From: Bacillus sp. FSL K6-3431
Lineage (GTDB): Bacteria; Bacillota; Bacilli; Bacillales; Bacillaceae_C
Direction: 5' to 3'
Length of the DNA: 64,000 nucleotides
Assembly (NCBI RefSeq): GCF_038002605.1
Contig: NZ_JBBOCT010000001.1
Span: 3,844,001-3,908,000, forward strand
Program-made: the position numbers and the translations under genes
Part shown: in pieces, positions 1-8,692 of the stretch
How positions within the stretch are numbered: the first letter of the stretch is position 1
How the letters are laid out: each line of letters opens with the position of its first letter
Notes under the pieces: model-generated
Databases searched by the model: none
The model's input: the letters and a program-made list of their open reading frames with translations, nothing else
Told to the model about the DNA's origin: nothing

Positions 1-311
1 TAGATACTTTTATACACTTTATGACCGTTTTTATCTGCAAAAAGAATAATGCGATTGCCGTTATTGTCCTTTTCGATGACGGCCTGATAGGCATCCAAGT
101 CAATCTTTTCTGAAATTACTTCGTATTCCTCTAAGCTTGATAATTCCTTATCATGTTCTGAAACAACGCCGTCTTTTTCTTGTTCCTTTTCCGTTTCAGT
201 GACAAGGTCAACCGTTTTTACAGTGTCCTCTTTTTGCGCTGTTTCACTATTATTGTAAGAACAACCTGCAAGAAGCAATAAAGTTAAAAAGGTAAATACT
301 ATTTTTTTCAT
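1..311 (-). CDS. Putative lipoprotein, N-terminal part (runs off window start)
   Basis: Reads from the ATG at 311 towards position 1 without a stop, giving 103 residues. The N-terminus is a lipoprotein signal peptide (MKK, then a Leu-rich stretch and the lipobox LLAGC), so the mature protein should be anchored on the outer face of the membrane. After the lipid Cys comes a Glu/Lys-rich low-complexity linker and then a more ordered stretch (EYEVISEKIDLDAYQ...NRIILFADKNG) that may start a folded domain. I do not recognise the family, and the C-terminus is missing from this window. Confidence 0.7.
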   Translation of the reverse strand, partial: MKKIVFTFLTLLLLAGCSYNNSETAQKEDTVKTVDLVTETEKEQEKDGVVSEHDKELSSLEEYEVISEKIDLDAYQAVIEKDNNGNRIILFADKNGHKVYKSI

Positions 312-590
312 TTAGAGCTCTCCATCCACTCGTGTAATTTTTCACTTAATTATGTCTTGAAATAAGGACAAGACGAATATTAAAAAAGTCGATAGTATAT
401 TTTAAAATGTACTATAGAGAGAGTCAACTAAAAGCGATGATGGTGTAATATTTCATTAGGTCAATCAATTCATCTAATCAGAAGAGTCGGACAAGATCCA
501 GATTTTCACAAACCACATCACCTATTTTGCTTGTTCTTAGGTAAAATGGTAAAAGGAGAAAATCACGGAATTTTGGACCTGAAAATGAAA

Positions 591-627
591 CAAAGCCCCT
601 TTTCATTTCAAAAAAGGTGACTTTGTA
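591..627 (-). terminator. Terminator of the VWA lipoprotein gene
   Basis: On the minus strand ACAAAGTC/CCTTTT pairs with AAAAGGGGCTTTGT and is followed by a T-rich run, just after the stop codon at 636. The rest of 312-635 shows no gene. Confidence 0.65.
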
Positions 628-635
628 AATCTCTA

Positions 636-2054
636 TTATTTAGGAGTATTTTCGATGTATTTCTCTTCGAGCATTTGTATCGCTTCATCCACTTTCGTGT
701 CATTTAGCTTATGTAATTCTTCTTTTAATTTTGTATATTCTTCTTCTATCCAATCATGGTATTCTGTATTTTTTTGTCTTAAATAATCATGGCTTTCTCG
801 AGACATTAATTTTCTAGTTTGATATAAGTACTGCAACGAGAAGCCAACCTGTTGGCGTTCATCCACCCATTTTCTAAATTCATGAGAATCGTAACCGAAA
901 ATAGCAAGCCAATTATTGATACGGTCACCTTCTAATCGAGCGCTTTTATTCTCTTTCCAGTCTGCCCACTTTTTGGCGACCTCGCTCGCTTGATCCAGTT
1001 CTTTTTGGAGACTTTCCGCATTTTGTACGTCTTGATATGTGCCTTCCGTTGCTTTGGCTACTTCTTTCAATTGTTTCTGTCCTTCATGATCGATATTAAA
1101 GCCGATTACATTTACAATTGGCGTAATATCGGAATTGAAAAGTGATTTGGCTGCCCCGATCGGATCATCATCACATGTAGATACGCCATCACTTACAAGG
1201 TACACGATATTCGTATTTTCTTTCCCTTTATATGGTGCCAAATCTTTCTCAGCCTCATTCAAAGCAAGTTGAATAGGAGTCCACCCTGCAGGTTGCGTTT
1301 TATCCAAAGAATCTTGAAATGCAGATTGGTCATAAGGGGCTAGTGGATAGACTAAGTCACTGCTGGAACAAGATAACGCCTTATCGGAATCACTACCTGT
1401 CCCTTTATGTCCGTAAACCCGCAGTCCAACATTTGCTTCTTTCGGCAATCCCTTCACGAAATTTGTAATCGCCATTTTTGCTGCGCCCATCTGCGTCTGG
1501 CCACCAAGATCCACTCTCATACTTCCTGATGCATCGAGGAGGACAAGGACATTAAGATTTTCCTTGAATTGCATGCGCGGATTGTCTATATCAGGACTGC
1601 CAATTGATTGAAACTTCATCGCTGCAATTAGCTCTTCTGGTCCATGGAAATCTTGCTGAAAGACGGCCAATAAATCATGATAATAAGCATCTAGCTGTTG
1701 CTCTGTAGGTTCCTCTGAAATATCCGGCAAATCCTTCGTTAGCTTATCCATTTCTTTTTGTTCTTCCTCCGTAAGAATGCCTGCATACGTAACATGGCCG
1801 GGAGGGAGAGCCGCCAATTCAGATAATGTTTGCGGAAGTTGCTTGACTTCTACTTTTTCAGTATTTGAAATTCCTCCAGTGTCTTTTTCAGAATCAGGAA
1901 CATCTTCCTCTTTTTGGTCCATCTCTTCTTCAGTGGTTTCATCGAGGGAAATCGGCTGATTTGGTACAATTTTGTTATCTTCAGCAGCTTTTTCCCCACA
2001 AGCTGTGAGGGCAATAAGAATGCCTATACATAAAAAAAGTTTTGTCAGTTTCAT
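636..2054 (-). CDS. VWA-domain lipoprotein
   Basis: Surface lipoprotein of 472 residues. Signal peptide with lipobox LTACG at residues 16-20, then an acidic Glu/Asp-rich linker to about residue 70. A helical segment follows, then a von Willebrand factor A domain from about 165 to 360 with the metal-site motif DASGS (NVLVLLDASGS) and the second motif region YLVSDGVSTC. The C-terminal about 110 residues are charged and probably coiled coil. VWA domains with an intact metal site usually bind protein ligands through Mg2+; the partner is unknown. It is probably monocistronic, with its own terminator downstream. A decayed relative of this gene lies at 24216-24537. Confidence 0.85.
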   Translation of the reverse strand: MKLTKLFLCIGILIALTACGEKAAEDNKIVPNQPISLDETTEEEMDQKEEDVPDSEKDTGGISNTEKVEVKQLPQTLSELAALPPGHVTYAGILTEEEQKEMDKLTKDLPDISEEPTEQQLDAYYHDLLAVFQQDFHGPEELIAAMKFQSIGSPDIDNPRMQFKENLNVLVLLDASGSMRVDLGGQTQMGAAKMAITNFVKGLPKEANVGLRVYGHKGTGSDSDKALSCSSSDLVYPLAPYDQSAFQDSLDKTQPAGWTPIQLALNEAEKDLAPYKGKENTNIVYLVSDGVSTCDDDPIGAAKSLFNSDITPIVNVIGFNIDHEGQKQLKEVAKATEGTYQDVQNAESLQKELDQASEVAKKWADWKENKSARLEGDRINNWLAIFGYDSHEFRKWVDERQQVGFSLQYLYQTRKLMSRESHDYLRQKNTEYHDWIEEEYTKLKEELHKLNDTKVDEAIQMLEEKYIENTPK

Positions 2055-2250
2055 AATATCTCCTTATCCAAATTAATTGTGTTTTAATAATAGATAATCT
2101 TGGAAATAATTGTAGCATTTTATAGGGGTATATGGTCATTTATATCTTAGAATGGTAGGAAAGTCGTGATATGGAAATGGTTTTATACCTAGTGTTTTAT
2201 AGTGGGGTTTTGGAATTTGTTTGATGATAAATACAATGTAAATAATTTTC

Positions 2251-2293
2251 TATAAGTCTGCCAAACGAAGTTAATGATGTTGACAGACTTATA
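2251..2293 (-). terminator. Terminator of the MFS gene
   Basis: Arms TATAAGTCTGCCA and TGACAGACTTATA pair over 12 of 13 positions immediately after the MFS stop. It could also act on the plus strand. 2055-2250 shows no gene. Confidence 0.6.
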
Positions 2294-2301
2294 AACATGG
2301 C

Positions 2302-3495
2302 CTAAACACTGCGCACTCGCATTTTTGCTAACATTACTAAGTAAAGAAGGATGGAGCAGAGTACGGATATTGCTGCGACGCTATAAATCATGCTATAACC
2401 AAACCAATAAGCGATTTGTCCGAAAAGGATCGCACCTATTCCGACACCAAGATCAAAAAAAGAGAAAAAAGTTGCGTTTGCCATACCTCTTCGATTGGCG
2501 GGGGAATCTTTAACAGACCAGGCTTGTAATGCGGGCTGTACGGTTCCAAAACCAAACCCATACAAAATGGCAGCGATATACAGTGTCATGCTGTTTGGTA
2601 ACCATGCTAACAGGATCATGGAGAAAATAATCAATAGAGCTCCCGGAATGAATACGGCCTGATGTCCCCGTTGGTCATATACTTTACCAGCAAAAGTGCG
2701 TGAGAGCATCAATGCGATGGCATAAAGCAGAAAGTACCAATGAATGCCTGTAATCCCTTTTTGAGCTGAATAGATGGGTAGAAATGCAGCGATACCACCG
2801 AAAGTAACAGTGATGAAAAATAAAAGCAATGATGGTTGAATGGCGCTTTTTTCATAAAAATCCCACTTTTTAAGTGGTACAGTTCGCTTCTCCACTTGTT
2901 TATAGCGGATTTTGGAGGATAATAACAAGGCTGCTAATCCAAGCAAGGAAGAAATTAAAAATAATTGCGGAAATGTGATAACACCAACTAAAGCAAGACC
3001 TAAAGTTGGTCCGAATGCTAGCGCCAGATTACCTGAAAGTCCGTAATACCCCATTCCTTCGCCACGTCTTTTTGCAGGTATCAAATCAGTCGCAATTGTC
3101 CCAGATGCAGTGGTTGAAAATCCCCAACCGATTCCTTGTACAACTCTCATCAGAAATAAAAAAAGCAAACTTTTAACAAACCCGAAGGAACCAACAGATA
3201 AAACAAAAATACCTAATCCAGTCAGGAATACAAAACGTCTACCTTTCGATTCTAAAGCATGCCCTGCATAAGGACGAAAGAGAAGTGCAGAAAAGGTAAA
3301 GATGCCTACAACAACGCCAATAAGCTGATCGTTTCCACCGAGCTTTTCTACAAACAAAGGAATGGTCGGCAACGTCATTTGAAAGCCAAGAAAAACAAAA
3401 AAATTGGACATAACGATTAATACAAAATCTCTTGTCCAAATCTTATCGGAACTCACCTGTGGCTGAGAAACTACCTTTGCGAGTTGCTGCTCCAA
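2302..3495 (-). CDS. MFS transporter, probable drug efflux pump
   Basis: 397 residues, the usual length for a 12-helix major facilitator. Hydrophobic segments run from about residue 25 to 390. The loop between helices 2 and 3 carries the class motif (RPYAGHALESKGRR), and the helix 4 region has RVVQGIGWGF, typical of the proton-driven drug-efflux branch (Bacillus YwoG/YfkF-like proteins). The start is TTG at 3495, preceded by AGGGGGAG at a six-base gap. The gene stands alone and no regulator is adjacent. The substrate cannot be told from sequence; specificity for a particular drug would be a guess. Confidence 0.85.
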   Translation of the reverse strand: MEQQLAKVVSQPQVSSDKIWTRDFVLIVMSNFFVFLGFQMTLPTIPLFVEKLGGNDQLIGVVVGIFTFSALLFRPYAGHALESKGRRFVFLTGLGIFVLSVGSFGFVKSLLFLFLMRVVQGIGWGFSTTASGTIATDLIPAKRRGEGMGYYGLSGNLALAFGPTLGLALVGVITFPQLFLISSLLGLAALLLSSKIRYKQVEKRTVPLKKWDFYEKSAIQPSLLLFFITVTFGGIAAFLPIYSAQKGITGIHWYFLLYAIALMLSRTFAGKVYDQRGHQAVFIPGALLIIFSMILLAWLPNSMTLYIAAILYGFGFGTVQPALQAWSVKDSPANRRGMANATFFSFFDLGVGIGAILFGQIAYWFGYSMIYSVAAISVLCSILLYLVMLAKMRVRSV

Positions 3496-3762
3496 TTAAA
3501 TCTCCCCCTAACATTAGTTATTACATAAACCGAATATTTAGACACACTAAATATATTTTCTATTCTACATGATTTTAGTTGGGAATTCTAATGGGCAGCC
3601 TTTGTTGATTTGAAAAAAGAATGAATGAAGGGATACTTCGCAATGATATGGAATGCACTATCGTTTGGAAAAGTACAAAACATATTTATTAAAATGGACG
3701 AAACAAACATAAAAAAATCCCAAATAGTAAGGATGAGTTGTCTTATTGATTTATCAGTGAAG

Positions 3763-3799
3763 AAAAAAGATGTCGGCTTAAAAATTGCTGACATCTTTT
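3763..3799. terminator. Terminator downstream of pcp (probably bidirectional)
   Basis: AAAGATGTCGGC pairs with GCTGACATCTTT around a 9-base loop, with A and T runs on both sides. 3496-3762 shows no convincing gene. Confidence 0.65.
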
Positions 3800-3810
3800 G
3801 CAATAATAGT

Positions 3811-4458
3811 TTAATGTGTCGTTCCACCAATTTCTTGAATATCTTCTTTTTCATACGCTGCTACGATAGCTGCCGTTTTCAATCCTTTTACAATATCATC
3901 AAGGCTTAAACTAGGAGCACCATTTTCCAGCGTTTGCTCTGGGATATATGGAATATGGATAAAGCCTCCACGTATGTGAGGAGCAGATTTTTGTATATAA
4001 TGCATTAATCCATAAAAGAGATGATTACAAACAAAGGTCCCTGCTGTATTGGAAACAGCTGCGGGCACTCCAGCCTTTTTCATATGACGAACAATCAGTT
4101 TGACCGGCAAGGTTGTCCAATATGCGGCTGGACCGTCCTCATATATTTGTTCGTCAATCGGCTGGTTCTTTTTATTGTCTGGAATCCGGGCGTCATCTAC
4201 ATTAATGGCGATCCGCTCAGGGGTTACTTGTGTCCGTCCACCTGCTTGTCCAACACAAATAACAACGTCAGGTTGATGTGTTTCAATTGCTTTTATCATT
4301 ACATTAATAGAATCATGAAAGACGGTGGGCACTTCCTGAGTAACGATTTCTACCTCATCGATGAAGATACCATCTAATTGCTTTACTGCTTCCAACGCTG
4401 GATTTACCGTGTCATTGCCAAATGGATCGAAGCCTGTCACTAACACCTTTTTTTTCAT
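3811..4458 (-). CDS. pcp: Pyrrolidone-carboxylate peptidase
   Basis: Cytosolic cysteine peptidase (family C15) that removes N-terminal pyroglutamate from peptides. 215 residues, the family's normal length. The N-terminal signature VLVTGFDPFG is present and the catalytic triad is complete: Glu81 in ERIAIN, Cys144 in GTFVCNH and His168 in GGFIHIP. Just upstream on the same strand is the C-terminal stump of a DUF979 membrane protein. DUF969, DUF979 and pcp commonly form one operon in Bacillaceae, so pcp has lost its upstream partners here. Expression must now come from a promoter in or near the scar. Confidence 0.95.
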   Translation of the reverse strand: MKKKVLVTGFDPFGNDTVNPALEAVKQLDGIFIDEVEIVTQEVPTVFHDSINVMIKAIETHQPDVVICVGQAGGRTQVTPERIAINVDDARIPDNKKNQPIDEQIYEDGPAAYWTTLPVKLIVRHMKKAGVPAAVSNTAGTFVCNHLFYGLMHYIQKSAPHIRGGFIHIPYIPEQTLENGAPSLSLDDIVKGLKTAAIVAAYEKEDIQEIGGTTH

Positions 4459-4461
4459 CTG

Positions 4462-4683
4462 TTATACCTCCCATTTTACTAGAAAATACATGAGCAACAC
4501 AATAAATGCAAGTACGAATAATGCAGTAGGAATTTGCACGCGAATGACATGATTCATATCCTTCAAATCAAATAACGCTACAGGGACGATATTGAAGTTG
4601 GCTGCCATTGGTGTCATCAATGTTCCACAATAGCCGGCAAACATGGAAATAGCAGCGATACGATATGATTTGGATTTGCGTTA
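4462..4683 (-). pseudogene. DUF979 membrane protein, C-terminal remnant
   Basis: The frame reads RIAAISMFAGYCGTLMTPMA, then a hydrophobic tail ending at 4462, which matches the C-terminus of DUF979 permease-like proteins. Upstream the frame meets a stop at about 4684 and the similarity ends. Only about 70 residues of a roughly 310-residue protein remain, and its usual partner DUF969 is absent. The break falls next to a GTGCCAGGCAC repeat at 4701. Confidence 0.75.
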
Positions 4684-4700
4684 AATTGATGAAACTCCTA

Positions 4701-4711
4701 GTGCCAGGCAC
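4701..4711. repeat. GTGCCAGGCAC repeat, copy 1
   Basis: Same core as the copies at 5701 and 6449; followed by GGAAACAATTC. It sits at the breakpoint of the DUF979 remnant and upstream of the glutaminase gene. Confidence 0.6.
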
Positions 4712-4772
4712 GGAAACAATTCAGAAGGATTAATAGGAATGGCTTTAGTTCATACTACTAAAGGTGATGAAT

Positions 4773-5702
4773 ATGGCATGTCAATCAAGTGATGAATTAG
4801 AAGTATTAGTGAAAGAGGCGAGGGCCTTTACAAAAAAGGGCAAGATTGCAGACTATATTCCTGCACTTGGAAAGGCAAATCCAAATGATTTATCAATAGC
4901 CCTTTATTATCCTGATGGGCGATGTATTTCAGCAGGGGATATAGAAAAAAAGATTACACTCCAAAGTGTATCAAAAGTGATCAGCCTAGCCCTCGTTTTG
5001 ATGGATAGAGGACAGGACTATGTGTTTGAGCGCGTTGGCATGGAACCGACTGGAGACCCTTTTAATTCAATTATCAAATTGGAAACGATCGCCCCAGGTA
5101 AACCGTTAAATCCGATGATTAATGCAGGAGCACTTGTTGTGACACATATGATAAAAGGAAATTCTGTTAATGAGAGGTTCCAGCGACTGTTATCCTTTAT
5201 TAGGGAAATGACCAACGATTCAACCATTAGCTATAATGAAGAAGTTGCACGATCTGAATTTGAAACGGCTCATTTAAACCGGGCTTTATGCTATTTTATA
5301 AAGCAGCATAAAATGTTAGATGAGGACGTTGAACAGCTAATAGAGTTATATACGAAGCAGTGTGCCATTGAAATGAATTGTTTGGATTTGTCCAGAATTG
5401 GTATGGTGTTTGCAATGGATGGAGTAGATCCACAAAGTGGTAAACAAATCATGCCTACAGACGTAGCTCGTATTTGCAAAACATTTATGGTGACATGTGG
5501 CATGTATAATGCTTCTGGAGAGTTTGCCATCAAAATTGGGGTACCAGCTAAAAGTGGTGTATCTGGCGGTATTATGGGAACTGTTTCAGGGAAATATGGC
5601 ATTGGTATTTTCGGTCCTGCTTTAGACGAAAAAGGTAATAGTATCGGTGGAATAAAATTATTAGAATTGTTATCAACAAAATATAAGTTGAGTTTGTTTT
5701 GA
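4773..5702 (+). CDS. glsA: Glutaminase
   Basis: Hydrolyses glutamine to glutamate and ammonia in the cytosol. About 309 residues, the usual size of the bacterial serine-dependent glutaminase family. Family blocks are visible: [12 protein letters not shown] near the start, [16 protein letters not shown] with the SxxK nucleophile motif, [11 protein letters not shown], and a glycine-rich C-terminal block ([20 protein letters not shown]). The frame opens at a GTG at 4764, but ATG at 4773 is better placed after AAAGG at 4760-4764. The gene is bracketed by two copies of a dispersed repeat; the downstream copy begins inside the stop codon. No glutamine permease is adjacent. Confidence 0.93.
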   Translation: MACQSSDELEVLVKEARAFTKKGKIADYIPALGKANPNDLSIALYYPDGRCISAGDIEKKITLQSVSKVISLALVLMDRGQDYVFERVGMEPTGDPFNSIIKLETIAPGKPLNPMINAGALVVTHMIKGNSVNERFQRLLSFIREMTNDSTISYNEEVARSEFETAHLNRALCYFIKQHKMLDEDVEQLIELYTKQCAIEMNCLDLSRIGMVFAMDGVDPQSGKQIMPTDVARICKTFMVTCGMYNASGEFAIKIGVPAKSGVSGGIMGTVSGKYGIGIFGPALDEKGNSIGGIKLLELLSTKYKLSLF

Positions 5703-5735
5703 GTGACAGGCACCACTCGAATTTTGTCGAATGAC
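5701..5735. repeat. GAGTGACAGGCAC repeat, copy 2
   Basis: Begins inside the glsA stop codon and continues CACTCGAATTTTGTCGAATG. It aligns with copy 3 at 6449 over about 35 bases. Confidence 0.6.
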
Positions 5736-5745
5736 AAGCTTTGTG

Positions 5746-5790
5746 AAAAAGAGTCAATTGCTCAAAAATGGGCAAGTGACTCTTTTTATT
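5746..5790. terminator. Bidirectional terminator between glsA and the Uma2 gene
   Basis: AAAAAGAGTCA(ATTG)CTC pairs with GGGCAAGTGACTCTTTTT, with A and T runs on either side. It serves the two convergent genes. Confidence 0.75.
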
Positions 5791-5826
5791 AGCGTACTTA
5801 TCAGTAATGAACGGAGTAATAGCCGG

Positions 5827-6396
5827 TTAGGCAAATATCTCATCCAGGTTTACTTGAAAGCCATTTAATATTGTTGATGTAATGATTCCGGTTTCTTTTA
5901 GAGCATCGACTTGTTGGTATTGCCCATTAGGGTCTAATTGATACACTTGGATAATATGGAGCATTGGATTAACGATCCAATACTCTTTAACCCCGGCTTG
6001 CATATATAAGTTCAATTTGTAAACTAAATCATGGGATTGATTGGACGGACTTAATATTTCAATAATCAGATCGGGAGCACCCGAAAACTTGTTATCCGAT
6101 AAACCGCTTTTATTGCAAATGACCAAAAGATCCGGTATGACAATGTGTTTTTCTTCTGCGTTTTTACTTTGAAGCTCTACATCAAATGGAGCGTGGAAAA
6201 CTTCGCACCCACTCCCATCAAGAAAATGAAATAGCTTGGCATGTAGGCGTCCAGAAATACGCTGATGTTTAGTTGATGGCGATGGAGTCATAAAAACGAT
6301 CCCATCAGAATATTCTAGGAGGTCATCTGTCTTTTCGCGCAATGTATAAAATTCTCGCAGTGAAATGGTTCTATCATGAGGTAAGCTCATGCACAT
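5827..6396 (-). CDS. Uma2-family putative endonuclease (DUF820)
   Basis: 189 residues, typical of the Uma2/DUF820 family, which has the PD-(D/E)XK nuclease fold and is often seen in mobile or repeated contexts. Visible family features: the N-terminal LREFYTLREKT segment, the SPSTKHQRISGRLHAKL helix, and the catalytic core VIPDLLVIC ... GAPDLIIEILSPSN with Asp and Glu in place. The C-terminal KEYWIVNPMLHIIQVY strand set is also characteristic. Its physiological role is not established. It has no obvious partner gene; the neighbour downstream is convergent glsA. Confidence 0.85.
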   Translation of the reverse strand: MCMSLPHDRTISLREFYTLREKTDDLLEYSDGIVFMTPSPSTKHQRISGRLHAKLFHFLDGSGCEVFHAPFDVELQSKNAEEKHIVIPDLLVICNKSGLSDNKFSGAPDLIIEILSPSNQSHDLVYKLNLYMQAGVKEYWIVNPMLHIIQVYQLDPNGQYQQVDALKETGIITSTILNGFQVNLDEIFA

Positions 6397-6448
6397 ATCA
6401 CCTTCCTTTTGTAAAATTGCTTTATTTTTTTCATTGTATCATTGTTTT

Positions 6449-6484
6449 GAGTGCCAGGCACGTCCCGGTTTTTGGCGAATGTAC
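6449..6484. repeat. GAGTGCCAGGCAC repeat, copy 3
   Basis: Aligns with the copy at 5701: same core, followed by CGTCCCGGTTTTTGGCGAATG. It lies between the Uma2 gene and the thioesterase terminator. Confidence 0.6.
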
Positions 6485-6485
6485 G

Positions 6486-6520
6486 CAAAAAAATACCTCT
6501 CTAATATTTTGGAGAGGTAT
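6486..6520 (-). terminator. Terminator of the thioesterase-fusion gene
   Basis: ATACCTCTCC pairs with GAGAGGTAT around a 9-base loop, followed on the minus strand by TTTTTTT. Confidence 0.85.
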
Positions 6521-6557
6521 AGCTACTACGTATTGGATTTTCAATTCCCGAACCCAT

Positions 6558-6929
6558 TTATCTAATACTGGAAGCACCGACCAATGATTCAGGTGTCATA
6601 CCGAGTACTAAAAGACTGATATCTGCGAAGCCAGTATTTCTAAAGTCAGAAAAGATATTTTCCAACGCATGGAAATCGTGATCATCCTTTAATGTTTGTA
6701 ATTCTTTTTTATACAAGCGGAGAACAGAGCCGTAAACAAATTTCGGGCTATATTGACCAGGATCTTCATCCATAAGCAAACATCCCATATAATGATATTT
6801 GAATTGGAATGCACGTGTAAGATTAACCACATCTACTAGTTTGTTGTATAGGACTGGATAATCATTATTGAATTTCTCAAGTGCTTCTTTGGTGGCTTTT
6901 AATTCATCTATACTAGATAAAGTAAACAT
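6558..6929 (-). CDS. Possible internally initiated C-terminal protein of the thioesterase fusion
   Basis: A 123-residue product starting MFTLSSIDELKATK would be read from the ATG at 6929, eight bases after AAGGAGG. The sequence is helical and charged, with an aromatic middle (AFQFKYHYMGCLL). No family is recognised. It is listed separately because the ribosome binding site is as strong as any in the window. Whether it is used cannot be told from sequence. Confidence 0.4.
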   Translation of the reverse strand: MFTLSSIDELKATKEALEKFNNDYPVLYNKLVDVVNLTRAFQFKYHYMGCLLMDEDPGQYSPKFVYGSVLRLYKKELQTLKDDHDFHALENIFSDFRNTGFADISLLVLGMTPESLVGASSIR

Positions 6930-7466
6930 ATATTTTTCCTCCTTCACTTTTTTGTCCCAAGGCTTTTCTAATGAAATGTATGCGGCTAATTCTTTACTTT
7001 TTTGTCTTCTCAATTTACGAATTTCCGATCTTTCCTTACCTGTTTTATAAAGAAATTTCTCTTCATCTGTTTCTGGTATGATATTTGGAACTTCAACAGG
7101 TCGTTTATTTTCATCCAAGGCAACAAATGTTAAAAATGCCGTAGATGCGACTCGGCGCTCACCACTCACGATATCTTCAGCAATAACTTTACAAAAAATC
7201 TCCATAGAGGTTCTTCCTGTATATGTTACAAACGATTCGACACAGACAGAATCAGTTTGTTGAATTGGATATAAAAAATCGATTGAATCGGTGGATGCAG
7301 TTACACATTCTTTCACCCTAGAATGCCTACGTGCTGATAATGTTGCAGCGTCATCGAGCTTTTTCATCAAAACGCCGCCAAACAATGTATCGTAATTATT
7401 TAAATCGCAAGATAATACTTGAGCAGTATTAACAATGCGGCTTTCTTTCGCTCTTTTTGCTTTCAT
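6558..7466 (-). CDS. Hotdog acyl-CoA thioesterase (YkhA-like) fused to a C-terminal domain of unknown function
   Basis: 302 residues. Residues 1-175 match the YkhA-type acyl-CoA hydrolases: a single hotdog fold with NNYDTLFGGVLMKKLDDAA, VTASTDSIDFLYPI and GRTSMEIFCKV, ending in SKELAAYISLEKPW, where such proteins normally stop. The frame continues into a further 123 residues that I do not recognise. At the junction the DNA reads GAAGGAGGAAAAATATATG, an excellent ribosome binding site and start codon (ATG at 6929), so the C-terminal part may also be made alone. This looks like two adjacent genes joined by loss of the first stop. Thioesterase activity is likely; the role of the added domain is unknown. 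Confidence 0.85.
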   Translation of the reverse strand: MKAKRAKESRIVNTAQVLSCDLNNYDTLFGGVLMKKLDDAATLSARRHSRVKECVTASTDSIDFLYPIQQTDSVCVESFVTYTGRTSMEIFCKVIAEDIVSGERRVASTAFLTFVALDENKRPVEVPNIIPETDEEKFLYKTGKERSEIRKLRRQKSKELAAYISLEKPWDKKVKEEKYMFTLSSIDELKATKEALEKFNNDYPVLYNKLVDVVNLTRAFQFKYHYMGCLLMDEDPGQYSPKFVYGSVLRLYKKELQTLKDDHDFHALENIFSDFRNTGFADISLLVLGMTPESLVGASSIR

Positions 7467-8013
7467 ACAATTGCTTCCTTTCGTGATTGGATTCTAGTGT
7501 ATAAATACTAAATCCATATATTAAAAGGTATTTTTAACCTAAAACAAGTGTACGCCCCATTGTTCCGTTAGTAAAATGGTTATTTTTTATCAGCAGTATA
7601 GCTTTTGTCTATGTAAGTGTATTCATATATGCCGTTTATGTATAAGTATAGCAATGCAAAAAACGGTTCTCTGCAACTACTAGTTCACGCTTTGATAAAC
7701 GAACTTCATCGGTATAAACGTAGGTACGGAATGTGCAAACGGTTTTTTAAAATTGCCTAACCGCCTTAAATTCGTGTTCATAATAAATGCGTTTTTTTTT
7801 TCATTCCGTTCAAATGAATATCCTGCTTTCTCAATCGACCATATTCTTAGTGTGGACGGGATGAAATCTACATCTTTTGCAATACCTTTCTGCTTTTTAT
7901 TCTAGAACATAGGACAAAACCCCTGCATTCACATAAATATGGCGAAATACAAGGGTTTGATTGCGGAGATACTTTCTAGATCCGGTTTTATGTAAACTAC
8001 AATATTAAATTGA
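7467..8013. other. Intergenic stretch without a recognisable gene
   Basis: No ORF with a plausible start and ribosome binding site. It contains a possible minus-strand terminator at 7916-7963 (AAACCC ... GGGTTT) and, at 7984-8020, one copy of a degenerate repeat that recurs at 8325-8361. Confidence 0.5.
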
Positions 8014-8208
8014 TTAATACTTTTTATATTTAAATCTAATTAGTTCAGATATTGCTAACAAGATATAAAAACCAACAGTGAATACTAAAATATTTATAAT
8101 ATAAATTTTAATATCAAATATAATATTATAAAAAACCAAAACTCCTAAGAAAATTAAAGTATGATCAAATATTCTTGAAGAAGTTAAAATTTTATTGATT
8201 TCTCTCAA
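8014..8208 (-). CDS. Small hydrophobic membrane protein, unknown
   Basis: 64 residues with two predicted membrane helices (about residues 17-32 and 35-55) and a basic tail (RFKYKKY). The start is TTG at 8208 with AAGGAG ten bases upstream. Its base composition is much more AT-rich than its neighbours. It is flanked by two copies of a degenerate repeat of about 37 bases (7984-8020 and 8325-8361), which hints at acquisition as a small cassette. No family is recognised. Confidence 0.4.
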   Translation of the reverse strand: MREINKILTSSRIFDHTLIFLGVLVFYNIIFDIKIYIINILVFTVGFYILLAISELIRFKYKKY

Positions 8209-8656
8209 AAGTTATCAGCTCCTTCTATCTGTGATGCTATTGATAATTACTAATCTATATATATTATGACGTACCAGTTTAAATATCGTTTCTAATAATT
8301 CTTAAAAAATTTAATGTGCAGCGGACTTATGTAAACTGCATTCATGAAATTGATTATTAAATATTCTGATTCAGGACTTCTATATGTGGGACTTCTTGAC
8401 TGAGGGAAGGAGAAGTGGAGATAAGCATTTTGGGGGGCGTATGAAAAAGGAATTTGGTATGAATCGGGAGAATGATATGTAGTTCAGATTTATAAGGTTA
8501 TGGGGAATTTACAAACTTTAAAGAGGCCTATGATGGCAATGTGTGAAAACCAACGGAATATTCCCTTTCTAACTTTCTTTTCCTCCACATCTGTCTGCTT
8601 GCACTATCATCAGCTTTTTGGTTTCTTGCACTTCTTTTAAGAGCCGTTTTTGACAT
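8209..8656. other. Intergenic stretch without a recognisable gene
   Basis: No supported coding region. It holds the second copy of the degenerate repeat (8325-8361) and a T/C-rich stretch near 8565-8640. Confidence 0.5.
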
Positions 8657-8685
8657 GAAAGAAGCTATAAAGTAAAGCTTCTTTC
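8657..8685 (-). terminator. Terminator of the LysR gene
   Basis: GAAAGAAGC and GCTTCTTTC form a perfect nine-pair stem just after the LysR stop, with a T-rich tract further on. Confidence 0.6.
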
Positions 8686-8692
8686 GGAGTCA

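Noticed and set aside
3625..3909. Plus-strand 94-codon frame overlapping the end of pcp
   Set aside because: No ribosome binding site, overlaps a certain gene on the other strand and contains its terminator.
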